The notes beneath the pieces were generated by a model. It was not told the origin of the DNA. It made no database searches and saw only the letters and a list, made by a program, of their open reading frames with translations. Shown piece after piece: positions 43,364 through 52,121 of a DNA stretch of 64,000 nucleotides. The position numbers were made by a program, and so were the translations under genes. Positions within the stretch are counted from its first letter, which is position 1. Each line of letters begins with the position of its first letter. This DNA comes from DATEOR01 sp036279015 (GTDB lineage: Bacteria; Actinomycetota; Thermoleophilia; Gaiellales; Gaiellaceae), in NCBI GenBank assembly GCA_036279015.1, contig DASUJY010000072.1, positions 1 to 64,000 of the forward strand, in the 5' to 3' direction.

Positions 43364-44847
43364 TACGCCGCGACCGGTTCGGGCTCAGGCTCGGGCTCGG
43401 ACTCCGGTTCCTGGCCGGATTCCTCCCGCTCTTCCTCGCCGCCCTGGGCCTTCGCCTGCTCGACCGCGTCCTCGATGGTGCCGACCATGTAGAAGGCGCC
43501 CTCCGGGAGGTCGTCGTGCTTGCCGGCGATGATCTCGGCGAAACCGCGGATCGTGTCCTCGAGCGTGACGTACTTGCCGGGCGTCCCCGTGAAGGCCTCG
43601 GCGACGAAGAAGGGCTGTGAGAGGAAGCGCTGCACCTTGCGCGCCCGCTGGACGACCAGCTTGTCCTCATCCGAGAGCTCGTCCATGCCGAGGATGGCGA
43701 TGATGTCCTGGAGCTCGCGGTAGCGCTGAAGGAGCTCCTGCACCCGCGTCGCCGTCTGGTAGTGCTCGTCGCCGACGACGTCCGGCTGGAGGGCGCGCGA
43801 GGAGGACTCGAGCGGATCGACCGCCGGGTAGATTCCCTGCTCGGTGAGAGCACGCGAGAGCACCGTGGTCGAGTCCAGGTGGGCGAACGTGTTCGCCGGG
43901 GCCGGGTCCGTGAGGTCGTCGGCCGGCACGTAGACGGCCTGGATGGACGTGACCGAGCCCTTGCGCGTCGACGTGATGCGCTCCTGGAGCTGGCCCATCT
44001 CCGTCGCGAGCGTCGGCTGGTAGCCGACGGCGCTCGGCATGCGCCCCAGCAGCGCCGAGACCTCTGAGCCCGCCTGCACGAACCGGAAGATGTTGTCGAT
44101 GAAGAGGAGAACGTCCTGGCCCTGTTCGCGGAAGTACTCCGCCATGGTCAGCCCCGAGAGGCCGACGCGGAGGCGCGCGCCGGGCGGCTCGTTCATCTGG
44201 CCGAAGACGAGCGCGGTCTTGGAGATCACGCCGGACTCCGTCATCTCGAGCCAGAGGTCGTTCCCCTCACGCGAGCGCTCGCCGACACCCGCGAAGACCG
44301 ACAGCCCCTCGTGCTCCTCGGCGATGTTGCGGATCAGCTCCTGGATGAGGACCGTCTTGCCGACGCCTGCGCCGCCGAAGAGGCCGACCTTTCCGCCCTT
44401 CACGTAGGGCGCAAGGAGATCGATGACCTTGATGCCGGTCTCGAAAATCTCCGTCGTCGGCTGGAGCTCCTCGAAGGTCGGCGCGTCGCGATGAATCGGC
44501 CAGCGCTCCTCGACCTTGATCTCGTCGCCCTCGTCGATGACGTCGCCGAGGACGTTGAAGATCCGGCCGAGGGTCGCCTCACCGACCGGCACGCTGATCG
44601 GAGCGCCCGTGTCCTCGACCTCCATGCCGCGCGCGAGCCCGTCGGTCGTGTCCATGGCGACCGCGCGCACGCGATCGTTGCCGAGGTGCTGCTGCACCTC
44701 CGCGATCAGGTCGAACGCGGCTCGCCCGCCCTGCTCCGGCATCGAGATGCGGAGCGCGTTGTTGATCGAGGGCAGCTGCCCGTGAAAGACGGCGTCGATG
44801 ACGACGCCCTTGATCTGGACGATCTTGCCGTTCGTGGTCTCAGCCAT
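43363..44847 (-). CDS. atpD: ATP synthase beta subunit
   Basis: 494 residues from ATG 44847, preferred to an upstream in-frame TTG because ggggaa lies just before it. P-loop GLFGGAGVGKTVL, catalytic Glu region AGVGERSREGNDL, and the DELSDEDK loop near the C-terminus are all present, so it is a full catalytic subunit. The C-terminus carries an unusual tail of about 25 residues rich in Glu and Pro (EPESEPEPEPEP) beyond the normal end. It is separated from atpG by about 7.3 kb of other genes but reads in the same direction, and is coupled to atpC. Confidence 0.97.
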   Translation of the reverse strand: MAETTNGKIVQIKGVVIDAVFHGQLPSINNALRISMPEQGGRAAFDLIAEVQQHLGNDRVRAVAMDTTDGLARGMEVEDTGAPISVPVGEATLGRIFNVLGDVIDEGDEIKVEERWPIHRDAPTFEELQPTTEIFETGIKVIDLLAPYVKGGKVGLFGGAGVGKTVLIQELIRNIAEEHEGLSVFAGVGERSREGNDLWLEMTESGVISKTALVFGQMNEPPGARLRVGLSGLTMAEYFREQGQDVLLFIDNIFRFVQAGSEVSALLGRMPSAVGYQPTLATEMGQLQERITSTRKGSVTSIQAVYVPADDLTDPAPANTFAHLDSTTVLSRALTEQGIYPAVDPLESSSRALQPDVVGDEHYQTATRVQELLQRYRELQDIIAILGMDELSDEDKLVVQRARKVQRFLSQPFFVAEAFTGTPGKYVTLEDTIRGFAEIIAGKHDDLPEGAFYMVGTIEDAVEQAKAQGGEEEREESGQEPESEPEPEPEPVAA

Positions 44848-44915
44848 GAATTCCCCGGTCGCTTTCAATCATCTTGGCCGGGCTCAGTGTAGCCAAGCCC
44901 TTCCGGGGCGAGCGA

Positions 44916-45392
44916 TCAGACGACGCCCTCGGGAGGCTGTCCGGGAACCCTCGCAGGTGCGGGCGCAGGCCGCTTCTTGTCGCGCGGCAGCTGGAGCAAC
45001 TGGTTCATGTCGGTCCGGAAGCTGAGCTGAGGGGCGGGAGCCGGCGCGGGCGCCGGCGCGGGCCGCTGGAGCGAGGATCCGACGAAGCTTCCGAGCGCGG
45101 CTGCGGCCGCGATGGCGACGATGGCGACGCGCCGGCGAACCGGCAGGCGGAGGACGCCGCCGCGCTCGGGCGGCGCGTAGACGATCTGCGGCTCCTCGAC
45201 CGGGGTCGCGCGCACGATCTCGGTCACGGAGGTGAGGCCGGCCGCGAAGGAGCGGCAGGCGGGACAACCATCGAGATGCTTGTCGAGCAACGCGCCTTCG
45301 AGCTCCGAGAGCTCGCCGTCGACGCGGAGCGACGCCCACTGACGGGCGCGGTCGCACCGTCCACTGCGCGGAGAGAGCGCTTCGCCGGCCAT
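44916..45392 (-). CDS. zf-HC2 membrane protein (anti-sigma-factor-like)
   Basis: 158 residues. The zinc-binding anti-sigma domain is ALLDKHLDGCPACRSFAAG (H-x3-C-x2-C, about residues 39-50), with a preceding Cys near residue 13. One membrane helix (VAIVAIAAAAALGSFVG) is followed by a Pro-Ala repeat (PAPAPAPAPAP) and an external tail. Such proteins usually sequester an ECF sigma factor encoded just upstream, but no sigma gene is present. It lies between the oppF-like gene and atpD, and could instead act as a membrane sensor. Its position within the disrupted atp operon is odd. Confidence 0.78.
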   Translation of the reverse strand: MAGEALSPRSGRCDRARQWASLRVDGELSELEGALLDKHLDGCPACRSFAAGLTSVTEIVRATPVEEPQIVYAPPERGGVLRLPVRRRVAIVAIAAAAALGSFVGSSLQRPAPAPAPAPAPQLSFRTDMNQLLQLPRDKKRPAPAPARVPGQPPEGVV

Positions 45393-45445
45393 ATCTGCTC
45401 TGACGATAGCCGAGGAAGGAGGTTAGGAAGTTCCCGAAACGGGCG

Positions 45446-46342
45446 TCAGGCGACGGCGCCGTTGCCGGAGCCCGAGCGGGCCTCCTGCCGGATGCGCGCG
45501 CGCTCGAGCTTCCGCTCGCGCTGGCGGCGCGGGTCCGGGACCGGGACGGCGGCGAAAAGCGCCTTCGTGTATTCGTCCCGCGGCTCGTGGTAGACCTGCT
45601 CGGCCGTCCCCACCTCGACGAGCTTGCCCTGGTTCATGACCGCGATGCGGTCGCTCATCGTCCGCACGACTGCGAGATCGTGTGAGATGAAGAGGTACGT
45701 GAGCCCGAAGTCCCGCTGCAGGTCCTTGAGGAGGTTGAGGATTTGGGCCTGGATCGAGACGTCGAGCGCCGACACGGGCTCGTCGCACACGATCAGCTTC
45801 GGGTTGAGCGCGAGCGCGCGGGCAACTCCGATGCGCTGCCGCTGGCCCCCCGAGAACTCGTGCGGATAGCGGTTCGTGAAGTTCGGGTTGAACCCGACGA
45901 TGTCGAGAAGCCGGCGGACCGTCTCGGTCCGGCTCCTGCGCGTGCCGATGCCGTGCACCTCGAGCGGCTCCGCCACGATTCCGCCCACCGTCATGCGCGG
46001 GTCGAGGGAGGCATACGGATCCTGGAAGACGATCTGCATCTCGCGCCGCATCCGGCGCAGGTCCTCGCGACCGAGCGCGGTCAGCTCCTTGTCCATGAAC
46101 CGGATCGAGCCAGAAGTCGGCTTGAGGAGCTGGAGGATGCAGTAGCCGGTCGTCGACTTGCCCGAGCCCGACTCGCCGACGAGTCCGAGCGTCTCCCCCT
46201 CGGCGACCTCGAAGCTGACGCCGTCGACGGCCTTGACCGCTCCGACCGTCCGCTCGACGAGGACGCCCTTCCTGATCGGAAAGTGCTTCTCGAGATCGGA
46301 AACGGCGAGGAGCGCGCCGTTCGCGGAGGCGCCCTCGCTCAC
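45446..46342 (-). CDS. Oligopeptide ABC transporter ATPase (OppF type)
   Basis: 298 residues from GTG 46342, overlapping the OppD-type stop as GTGA. Walker A GESGSGKSTT, signature FSGGQRQRIGVARAL, Walker B KLIVCDEPVSALD and H-loop LFISHDLAVVRTMSDR are intact. A long linker between Walker A and the first strand (HFPIRKGVLVERTVGAVKAVDG) is typical of OppF. The Cys-rich C-terminal motif seen in the island copy is missing; the tail is short and basic (RQRERKLERARIRQEA). It pairs with the 46339-47358 ATPase. Confidence 0.93.
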   Translation of the reverse strand: MSEGASANGALLAVSDLEKHFPIRKGVLVERTVGAVKAVDGVSFEVAEGETLGLVGESGSGKSTTGYCILQLLKPTSGSIRFMDKELTALGREDLRRMRREMQIVFQDPYASLDPRMTVGGIVAEPLEVHGIGTRRSRTETVRRLLDIVGFNPNFTNRYPHEFSGGQRQRIGVARALALNPKLIVCDEPVSALDVSIQAQILNLLKDLQRDFGLTYLFISHDLAVVRTMSDRIAVMNQGKLVEVGTAEQVYHEPRDEYTKALFAAVPVPDPRRQRERKLERARIRQEARSGSGNGAVA

Positions 46343-47358
46343 GCCGTCACCGGCTCTGGCGAGCCCGAGCGCTCGCTCGTCGGATGCGCCGTGCGAACCC
46401 AGTGCCCTGGCCGAACCTCGCGGAGCTGGGGCTCGACCCGGGTGCACGAGTCCTCGTAGTGCGCGTAGGGACAGCGCGCGGCGAAGCGGCACGCTTCGGG
46501 CGGGGCGACGAGGTCGGGAGGGCGTCCGGGGATGGCGGTCAGACGGCTGTCCCTGATCTCGCGCTCGTCGCCCTCGAGCTGGGGCAACGCGCCGAGGAGC
46601 GCCTCGGTGTAGGGGTGTTCCGGATGGTCGAAGAGCTCGAATCCGGTCGCCTGCTCGACGATCTGCCCGGCGTACATGATTGCGATGTCGTCACAGACCT
46701 CGGCGACGACACCCATGTCGTGCGTGATCAGGATCATCGCCATGTCGTGTTCCTGGCGCAACTGGTCGAGCAGGTCGAGAATCTGGGCTTGAATCGTGAC
46801 GTCGAGCGCCGTGGTCGGCTCATCGGCGATGAGGAGCCGCGGGTTGCAGGAGAGCGCGATCGCGATCATGACGCGCTGGCGCATGCCGCCCGAGAAGCGG
46901 TGCGGGTAATCGTCGATGCGCTCGGCCGCCCGCGGGATGCCGACCTCCTCCATGAGCTCGATCGCGCGCTTGCGCGCGACTTCCTTGGGCACCTCCTCGT
47001 GCGCGCGAATCGTCTCCGTGATCTGAGTCCCGATCTTGAGCGTCGGGTTCAGGCACGTCATCGGATCCTGGAAGATCATGGCGATGTCGTTGCCGCGGAT
47101 CGACTGCATCTGCCGGTCCGAGAGGTTCGTCAGGTCGCGTCCGTCGAAGAGCACCTCGCCGCTCACGATCTTCGCCGGCGGCTTCGGGATGAGACCCATG
47201 ATCGAGAGCGCCGTGACTGACTTCCCGCAGCCCGACTCTCCGACGATCCCGAGCGTCTTTCCCTTCTCGACGGCGAAGCTGATGCCGTCGACCGCCTGCA
47301 CGACCCCTTCGCGCGTGAAGAAATGCGTCCTGAGGTCGTTGACCTCGAGCAGCGCCAA
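46339..47358 (-). CDS. Oligopeptide ABC transporter ATPase (OppD type)
   Basis: 339 residues from TTG 47358, 11 bases after the permease stop, with gcgagg upstream. Walker A GESGCGKSVT, signature FSGGMRQRVMIAIAL, Walker B RLLIADEPTTALD, H-loop ILITHDMGVVAEV. The C-terminal peptide-transporter domain has HPYTEALLGALPQLEG, IPGRPPDL and CRFAARCPYAHYEDSC, a possible iron-sulfur or structural Cys motif. It is co-translated with the OppF-type gene. Confidence 0.93.
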   Translation of the reverse strand: MALLEVNDLRTHFFTREGVVQAVDGISFAVEKGKTLGIVGESGCGKSVTALSIMGLIPKPPAKIVSGEVLFDGRDLTNLSDRQMQSIRGNDIAMIFQDPMTCLNPTLKIGTQITETIRAHEEVPKEVARKRAIELMEEVGIPRAAERIDDYPHRFSGGMRQRVMIAIALSCNPRLLIADEPTTALDVTIQAQILDLLDQLRQEHDMAMILITHDMGVVAEVCDDIAIMYAGQIVEQATGFELFDHPEHPYTEALLGALPQLEGDEREIRDSRLTAIPGRPPDLVAPPEACRFAARCPYAHYEDSCTRVEPQLREVRPGHWVRTAHPTSERSGSPEPVTA

Positions 47359-47369
47359 CTCGTACCTCG

Positions 47370-48344
47370 CTAGCCCGTTTCCCGCGTGCGCGGATCGAGC
47401 GCGTCGCGAAGCCCGTCGGCGATGAAGTTCGCGCAGAGGACGAGCGTCGCGATCGCCAGGCTCGGGATGAAGAGCACCTCCGGATGGAGGCGGTACGCCT
47501 CGCGACCGTCCTGGGCGATCGAGCCCCAGGAGGCGGTCGGCGGGTTGATCCCGAGGCCGATGAAGCTGAGGAACGCCTCGCCGAGGACGACGCCGGGGAG
47601 GTCGAGGAAGATGGCGATCACGAGCACTCCGAGGGTGTTCGGCAGGAGATGGCGCGCCAGGATCCGGTACCAGCGAGCGCCGACCGCCTTGGCGGCGCGA
47701 ACGTAGTCGTTCTCCTTGAGCGTGATGATCTGACCCCGGACCACGCGGGCGGCGGTGAACCAGCTCGCGATCGTCAGCGCAACCACCATCGACCAGAAGC
47801 TGACCGAGCCCGAGGGGCTCAGGATCTGCGTCGTGATGATCGCGAACGGCAGGTACGGCAGGCCGTAGAGCGCGTCGAGGAAGCGCATCATGCCGTTGTC
47901 GAGCTTGCCCCCGATGAACCCCGCGACCGACCCGTACACGACGCCGATGATGAGGATCATGAACGTTGCCGCAAAGCCGATCGCGATCGAGATCTGGCCG
48001 CCGACAGCCGTCCGGGCGAAGAGGTCGCGACCGAACTTGTCGGTCGAGAACGGGTGGTCGAGGCTGAAGCCCGCGTAGGACTGCGAGAAGTCGACGTGGT
48101 TGGGGTCGTAGTCCTTGATCGACGTCCACGCCCCGGGGATCTTCCAGAAGCCCGGGATGACCAGGCAGTAGAGGACGATGATGAGGAAGATGATCGCGGA
48201 GACCACGGCGCCCTTGTTGCGGATGTAGCGCGCCCAGGCGTCCTGCCAGAGGCTCGACTGCCTGACCGCCGCGCCTGCGGCCGGCTCGGTCGCTGTCGGC
48301 GGCGCCGCAACCGGAATGGAGGCCTCCCGGCGGTCGACGGCCAC
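47370..48344 (-). CDS. Oligopeptide ABC transporter permease (OppC type)
   Basis: 324 residues from GTG 48344, overlapping the OppB stop by one base (TAGTG). A 50-residue cytoplasmic N-terminus with Pro/Ala repeats precedes the first helix (AVVSAIIFLIIVLYCLVIPGFW). DHPFSTDKFGRDLFAR is the OppC signature after helix 1, and the EAA loop is KAVGARWYRILARHLLPNTLG. Five further helices follow. It forms the channel with OppB. Confidence 0.93.
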   Translation of the reverse strand: MAVDRREASIPVAAPPTATEPAAGAAVRQSSLWQDAWARYIRNKGAVVSAIIFLIIVLYCLVIPGFWKIPGAWTSIKDYDPNHVDFSQSYAGFSLDHPFSTDKFGRDLFARTAVGGQISIAIGFAATFMILIIGVVYGSVAGFIGGKLDNGMMRFLDALYGLPYLPFAIITTQILSPSGSVSFWSMVVALTIASWFTAARVVRGQIITLKENDYVRAAKAVGARWYRILARHLLPNTLGVLVIAIFLDLPGVVLGEAFLSFIGLGINPPTASWGSIAQDGREAYRLHPEVLFIPSLAIATLVLCANFIADGLRDALDPRTRETG

Positions 48345-49282
48345 TATCGCGCCTCGCGGGTTCGCGGGTCGAGGATGCCGTACATGATGTCGACGAAGAG
48401 GTTGGCGATGATGACGATCACCGAGGTGAGGACCGTGATCCCCATCACGACTGAGAAGTCACGGTTCGAGACCGAGTTGATGAAGTAGCGGCCGATTCCA
48501 GGGATCGAGAAGATGAACTCGATGATGAAGGTGCCGGTGATAATGACGCCGAGGAGCGGGGCGGTCGCCGTCACGACCGGTATGAGCGAGTTGCGCAGCA
48601 CGTGCAGGCCGACGACCCGCTTGTAGGGGAGGCCCTTGGCCTTGGCGGTGCGGACGTAGTCCATCTGCATCGTCTCGAGCATCGAGCCGCGCACGAGCCG
48701 CGCGAAGTACGCCATCGGGAAGAGGCCGAGTGCGAATGACGGCAGGATAACGCGGTCGTCGAGGCTCCAGAACGACAGCGGCCACCCGTTCGTGGGCACC
48801 ACCCCGGCTTTCAGCGCCACGTAGTAGATGAGGAGCGTGGCGACGAAGAAGCTCGGTAACGCGAAGCCGATGCTCGAGAAGAACATCGCGAAGTAGTCGA
48901 AGATCGAGTTCGGCTTGAGCGCGGCGAGGACGCCAAACGGGATTCCCAGCACCGCGGCCCAGAGAAAGGCGAGGATGCCGAGCTTCAGAGACTTCGGGAA
49001 GCCGTCCTTGATGATGTCGTTGACCGTGCGGGTCCGCTGCGACATCGACGGGCCGAGGTCGAACGTGAAGACGTCCTTGACGTAGTAGACGTACTGGACG
49101 TACCAGGGCTTGTCGAGGTTGAACTTGCGCTCGAGATTCGCCTGGATCGCCGGCGGCACGTTCCGCTCCGTGTGCCGGAACGGGTTGCCGCCGATCTGCT
49201 TCATCATCACGAACGTCATGAGGATGACGAGCAGGACGACCGGGATTGTCCAGACCACTCGCCGGATGATGAAGGTGGTCAT
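48344..49282 (-). CDS. Oligopeptide ABC transporter permease (OppB type)
   Basis: 312 residues. First helix IRRVVWTIPVVLLVILMTFVMMKQIGGNPF, then the DppB/OppB periplasmic region with FTFDLGPSMSQR, and five more helices. The EAA loop is TAKAKGLPYKRVVGLHVLRNSLIP. The C-terminal SIPGIGRYFINSVSNRD is diagnostic. It is separated from the binding-protein gene by 108 bases that contain a strong hairpin. Confidence 0.93.
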   Translation of the reverse strand: MTTFIIRRVVWTIPVVLLVILMTFVMMKQIGGNPFRHTERNVPPAIQANLERKFNLDKPWYVQYVYYVKDVFTFDLGPSMSQRTRTVNDIIKDGFPKSLKLGILAFLWAAVLGIPFGVLAALKPNSIFDYFAMFFSSIGFALPSFFVATLLIYYVALKAGVVPTNGWPLSFWSLDDRVILPSFALGLFPMAYFARLVRGSMLETMQMDYVRTAKAKGLPYKRVVGLHVLRNSLIPVVTATAPLLGVIITGTFIIEFIFSIPGIGRYFINSVSNRDFSVVMGITVLTSVIVIIANLFVDIMYGILDPRTREAR

Positions 49283-49341
49283 CTAGTCGGAATTCTGTAC
49301 CCGATTGGTGTGTCTTCGCAACGGTGAAATCGAAGCGGGCC

Positions 49342-49367
49342 GGGCGGGGCGCCGGAGCGCCCCGCCC
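49342..49367 (-). terminator. GC-rich hairpin between oppA- and oppB-type genes (attenuator or mRNA stabiliser)
   Basis: GGGCGGGGCGC (49342-49352) pairs perfectly over 11 bp with GCGCCCCGCCC (49357-49367) around a four-base loop. It lies after the binding-protein gene, read on the - strand. No U-tract follows. Such hairpins after the binding-protein gene commonly keep that message more abundant than the permease/ATPase message by partial termination or by blocking 3' decay. Confidence 0.65.
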
Positions 49368-49390
49368 GTCCGCGGTCTTTCGCGTCTTGC

Positions 49391-51058
49391 CTAGCTGCCC
49401 GTCACGACCACCTTGGTGAGGTCGAACTGGTCGAGCGGGTTGATGTTGAACGTGTCCTGGATGGACTGCTTTTCCAGGTTCACGTACGTGTACCAGTAGA
49501 TCGGAGCGATCGGAACCGCGCCGTCCTGGCCCAGCAGCTTCTGCTCGAGCTGCGCGTAGATCTGGAACCTGGCTTGGTCATCCGGCGTCTGCCGGGCCTT
49601 GGCGACCAGATCGTCGTAGCTCTTGTCGCAGAAGTTGGTGTTGTTGTTACCCGAGTCGCACGTCCACTGATCGAGGAAGTTCAGCGCGTCCGGGTAGTCC
49701 GCGATCCAGCCGAGGCGATAGACGTCGACCGCCTGGTTGGGCGGCGGGCCCAGGAACTCGAGGAACTGCGCCCACTCCTGCTGCTTCAGAGTGGTGCTGA
49801 TCCCGAGCTCCTGCCACTGTGCCTGGACAGCGGTCGCGATCTCCTTGTGGCCCGGTGAATCGTTGAAGAAGAGCGTGATGTCCGTCTTCGGATTCTGGGC
49901 CTGGGAGAGCTCGTCCTTCGCCTGGTCGAGGTCCCCGTTCTCGGGCGTCCAGGGCGAGTTCGGATTGAACACGTCGAACCCAGGCATACCCTTCGGCGTG
50001 TAGCCCGTGGGCGGCAGCTGGTCCGCCTGGGCGATCTCGTCGATGATCTGCCTCCGGTTGATCGCGAGCGACAGAGCACGCCGCTCGTGGATATCGGAGA
50101 GGTTCTTCATGTTGAACCCGTAGTAGTAATCGCCGAGCGCCGGATACTGCTGGTACTCGGGCGTGTCCTTCAGCCGGGCGATCTCGTCCGGAGGCAGTCC
50201 GCCGCCGTCGAGGGTGTCGATCTCGCCCGATTCGAAGGCCTGCACACGCGTCGTGCCGTCGACGATGATCTTGCCGGGCACGCTCGTGAGCTTGACGCTG
50301 TCTGCGTTACGCCACTGATCCCACTTGACGAGGTCGATCTCCGCGTCGTGCTCCCACTTGGCGAGCTTGAAGGGACCGTCGGTGACGATGTTCTGCGGCT
50401 CCGTCCACTTGTCGCCGAACTGCTCGACCGCCGACTGGTTCACGGCGAGGAACGAGTGGTGCGCCGACTGCTGGACGAACCAGGGCTGCGGCGAGGTGAG
50501 GTGGACGACGAGCGTGTAGTCGTCGGGCGCCTCGACGCCGACCTTGTCGGCGAGCGCGTCGCAGTTCTTCGTGCACGCGTTGTACTCCTGCGCGCCGACG
50601 ATGCCGTACAGCTGGTAGGCGTAGTCCGCCGCCAGGTCGGGCGAGAGCGTCCGCTTCCACGAATAGACGAAGTCCTTCGCGGTCACCGGATCGCCGTTCG
50701 TCCACTTGCCGTCCTTGCGCAGGTGGTACGTCACGGTCTTCCCGTCCTCGCTGACGTCCCAGCTCTCCGCCAGGTTCGCCTCGGCCTCGAGCGTGTCGGG
50801 GTTCAGCTTGACCAGCGGATCCATGATGTTCAGGAGCACGTTCGACGACGTCGTGTCCGTCGCGAGCCCCGGATCGAGCGACGGCGGCTCGGCGCCCCAC
50901 CCGATCGTCATGGTCTGGTTGGCGGCCTCGCCTGTCTGGCCGCCTTCGCTTCCGCCGGCCGGGCCCGACTCTTCGTTCCCCCCACCGCATCCAGCGGCGG
51001 CGAGCGCGAACGCGCCGAGCAAGGCCACGACGAGCGGAAGCAATCTCTTTCCTGTCAC
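49391..51058 (-). CDS. Oligopeptide-binding lipoprotein (OppA-like, SBP family 5)
   Basis: 555 residues from GTG 51058, chosen for the strong Shine-Dalgarno aaggaggagg. Signal peptide KRLLPLVVALLGAFALAAAGC ends in the lipobox AAGC; a Gly/Glu/Ser linker follows, so it is a membrane-tethered receptor. Family-5 motifs: LAESWDVSEDGKTVTYHLRKDGKWTNGDPVTAKDFVYSWKR, DGPFKLAKWEHD and ALSLAINRRQIIDEIA. The specific wording (YSWKR, FNMKN) is nearer to OppA of oligopeptide systems than to the island's family-5 protein. It opens the opp gene set and follows the kelch gene. Confidence 0.94.
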   Translation of the reverse strand: MTGKRLLPLVVALLGAFALAAAGCGGGNEESGPAGGSEGGQTGEAANQTMTIGWGAEPPSLDPGLATDTTSSNVLLNIMDPLVKLNPDTLEAEANLAESWDVSEDGKTVTYHLRKDGKWTNGDPVTAKDFVYSWKRTLSPDLAADYAYQLYGIVGAQEYNACTKNCDALADKVGVEAPDDYTLVVHLTSPQPWFVQQSAHHSFLAVNQSAVEQFGDKWTEPQNIVTDGPFKLAKWEHDAEIDLVKWDQWRNADSVKLTSVPGKIIVDGTTRVQAFESGEIDTLDGGGLPPDEIARLKDTPEYQQYPALGDYYYGFNMKNLSDIHERRALSLAINRRQIIDEIAQADQLPPTGYTPKGMPGFDVFNPNSPWTPENGDLDQAKDELSQAQNPKTDITLFFNDSPGHKEIATAVQAQWQELGISTTLKQQEWAQFLEFLGPPPNQAVDVYRLGWIADYPDALNFLDQWTCDSGNNNTNFCDKSYDDLVAKARQTPDDQARFQIYAQLEQKLLGQDGAVPIAPIYWYTYVNLEKQSIQDTFNINPLDQFDLTKVVVTGS

Positions 51059-51148
51059 GTCTGCCCTCCTCCTTGGGTACGTACCCGGCCGCGCGCGCTT
51101 GCGCCGAGCGGCCAACCAGATGCTTAGACGCATCCGGGCGGCGGAAAG

Positions 51149-52096
51149 TTAGCGGAATGCGATCTTGCGTGCCTCCACGACTTGTGAGTCGTGCAACGCG
51201 GTCGTGCAGCCGCCCACGGTGTAGAGCGTGCCGTCGATCGCAAACGCCTTGAGACCGTGCCTCGCGACGAGCGGCTCGGGGCCCTGGCGCCACTCGCCGG
51301 TGCGCGTGTCGTAGATCTGATACGTGTGCTCCCAGATGGTGTGGATCTCGGAGCCGGAGACAGCCGTCCCGTTCAGCTCCATCGGCTTCGGCATCGTCGG
51401 CCCTGCGCGCCATTTCGACGACCGAGCATCGAAGATCCAGACGTCGCGAAGCGTCTCCTCGCCGCGGCGCCCGCCGAAGGTCCAGATCTCGCCGCCGAAG
51501 GCGACCGCGCCGAACGTGTGGTTCGGGATCGGCATCGGCGTCGACCGGCTCCACGAATCGGTGTCCGGGTCGTAGACGTAGACGGTCCGCCGCTCCTTGC
51601 CGCCCTCGAAGCCGCCGAGGACGTAGATCTTCCCGCCCAGCGCGACCGCCGCCTCGTTGAAGAGCGGCTCCGGCAGGGGAGCGCGGTCCTCCCAGCGCCC
51701 CGCCGCGACGTCGTAGGCGAGCACCCGGCGCGTGACGCCGCTCTCGACCTGCCCGCCGAAGACGTAGACCTCGCCGTCGAGCGCGGTGCCGGCCGCCGCG
51801 CGCGTCGGGTCGGGCAGGCGCGTCAGCGTCGTCCAGGTGTTCTTCTTCGGGTCGAAGCGCTGGAAGGTGGCGAGGAAGCGCCCCGTCTCGCCCACCATCC
51901 CGCCCGCCGCGTAGATCTTTCCGTCCAGCTCCGACGCGGCGATGTAGCTCCGCCGCTGGGACATCGAGGCGGCGTAGGTCCACGGCGCATCCATGGCGCC
52001 CGCCTGCGCGGCGTCGCCGGAACCCCGCGTCCCGAGAATGCCCGCGACCGCGACCACGACGACCGAGGCAAGGGCGACGGTGACGACCGTCTTCAT
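51149..52096 (-). CDS. Membrane-anchored kelch-repeat protein
   Basis: 315 residues. An uncleaved-looking signal anchor (VVTVALASVVVVAVAGILG) is followed by a beta-propeller of five to six kelch repeats, each with a Gly-Gly pair: IYAAGGMVGETG, VYVFGGQVESG, IYVLGGFEGGKE, IWTFGGRRGEE and LYTVGGCTTA. The repeats include the usual aromatic residue a few positions later (YDPDTDSWSR). Bacterial kelch propellers often mediate binding or sugar recognition, and some are sialate mutarotase-like, but the residues for that activity are not obvious. It sits 25 bases after atpG and before the opp genes on the same strand. Function unknown. Confidence 0.85.
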   Translation of the reverse strand: MKTVVTVALASVVVVAVAGILGTRGSGDAAQAGAMDAPWTYAASMSQRRSYIAASELDGKIYAAGGMVGETGRFLATFQRFDPKKNTWTTLTRLPDPTRAAAGTALDGEVYVFGGQVESGVTRRVLAYDVAAGRWEDRAPLPEPLFNEAAVALGGKIYVLGGFEGGKERRTVYVYDPDTDSWSRSTPMPIPNHTFGAVAFGGEIWTFGGRRGEETLRDVWIFDARSSKWRAGPTMPKPMELNGTAVSGSEIHTIWEHTYQIYDTRTGEWRQGPEPLVARHGLKAFAIDGTLYTVGGCTTALHDSQVVEARKIAFR

Positions 52097-52121
52097 CTCA
52101 AGGAGTAGGACGCGCGGACCG

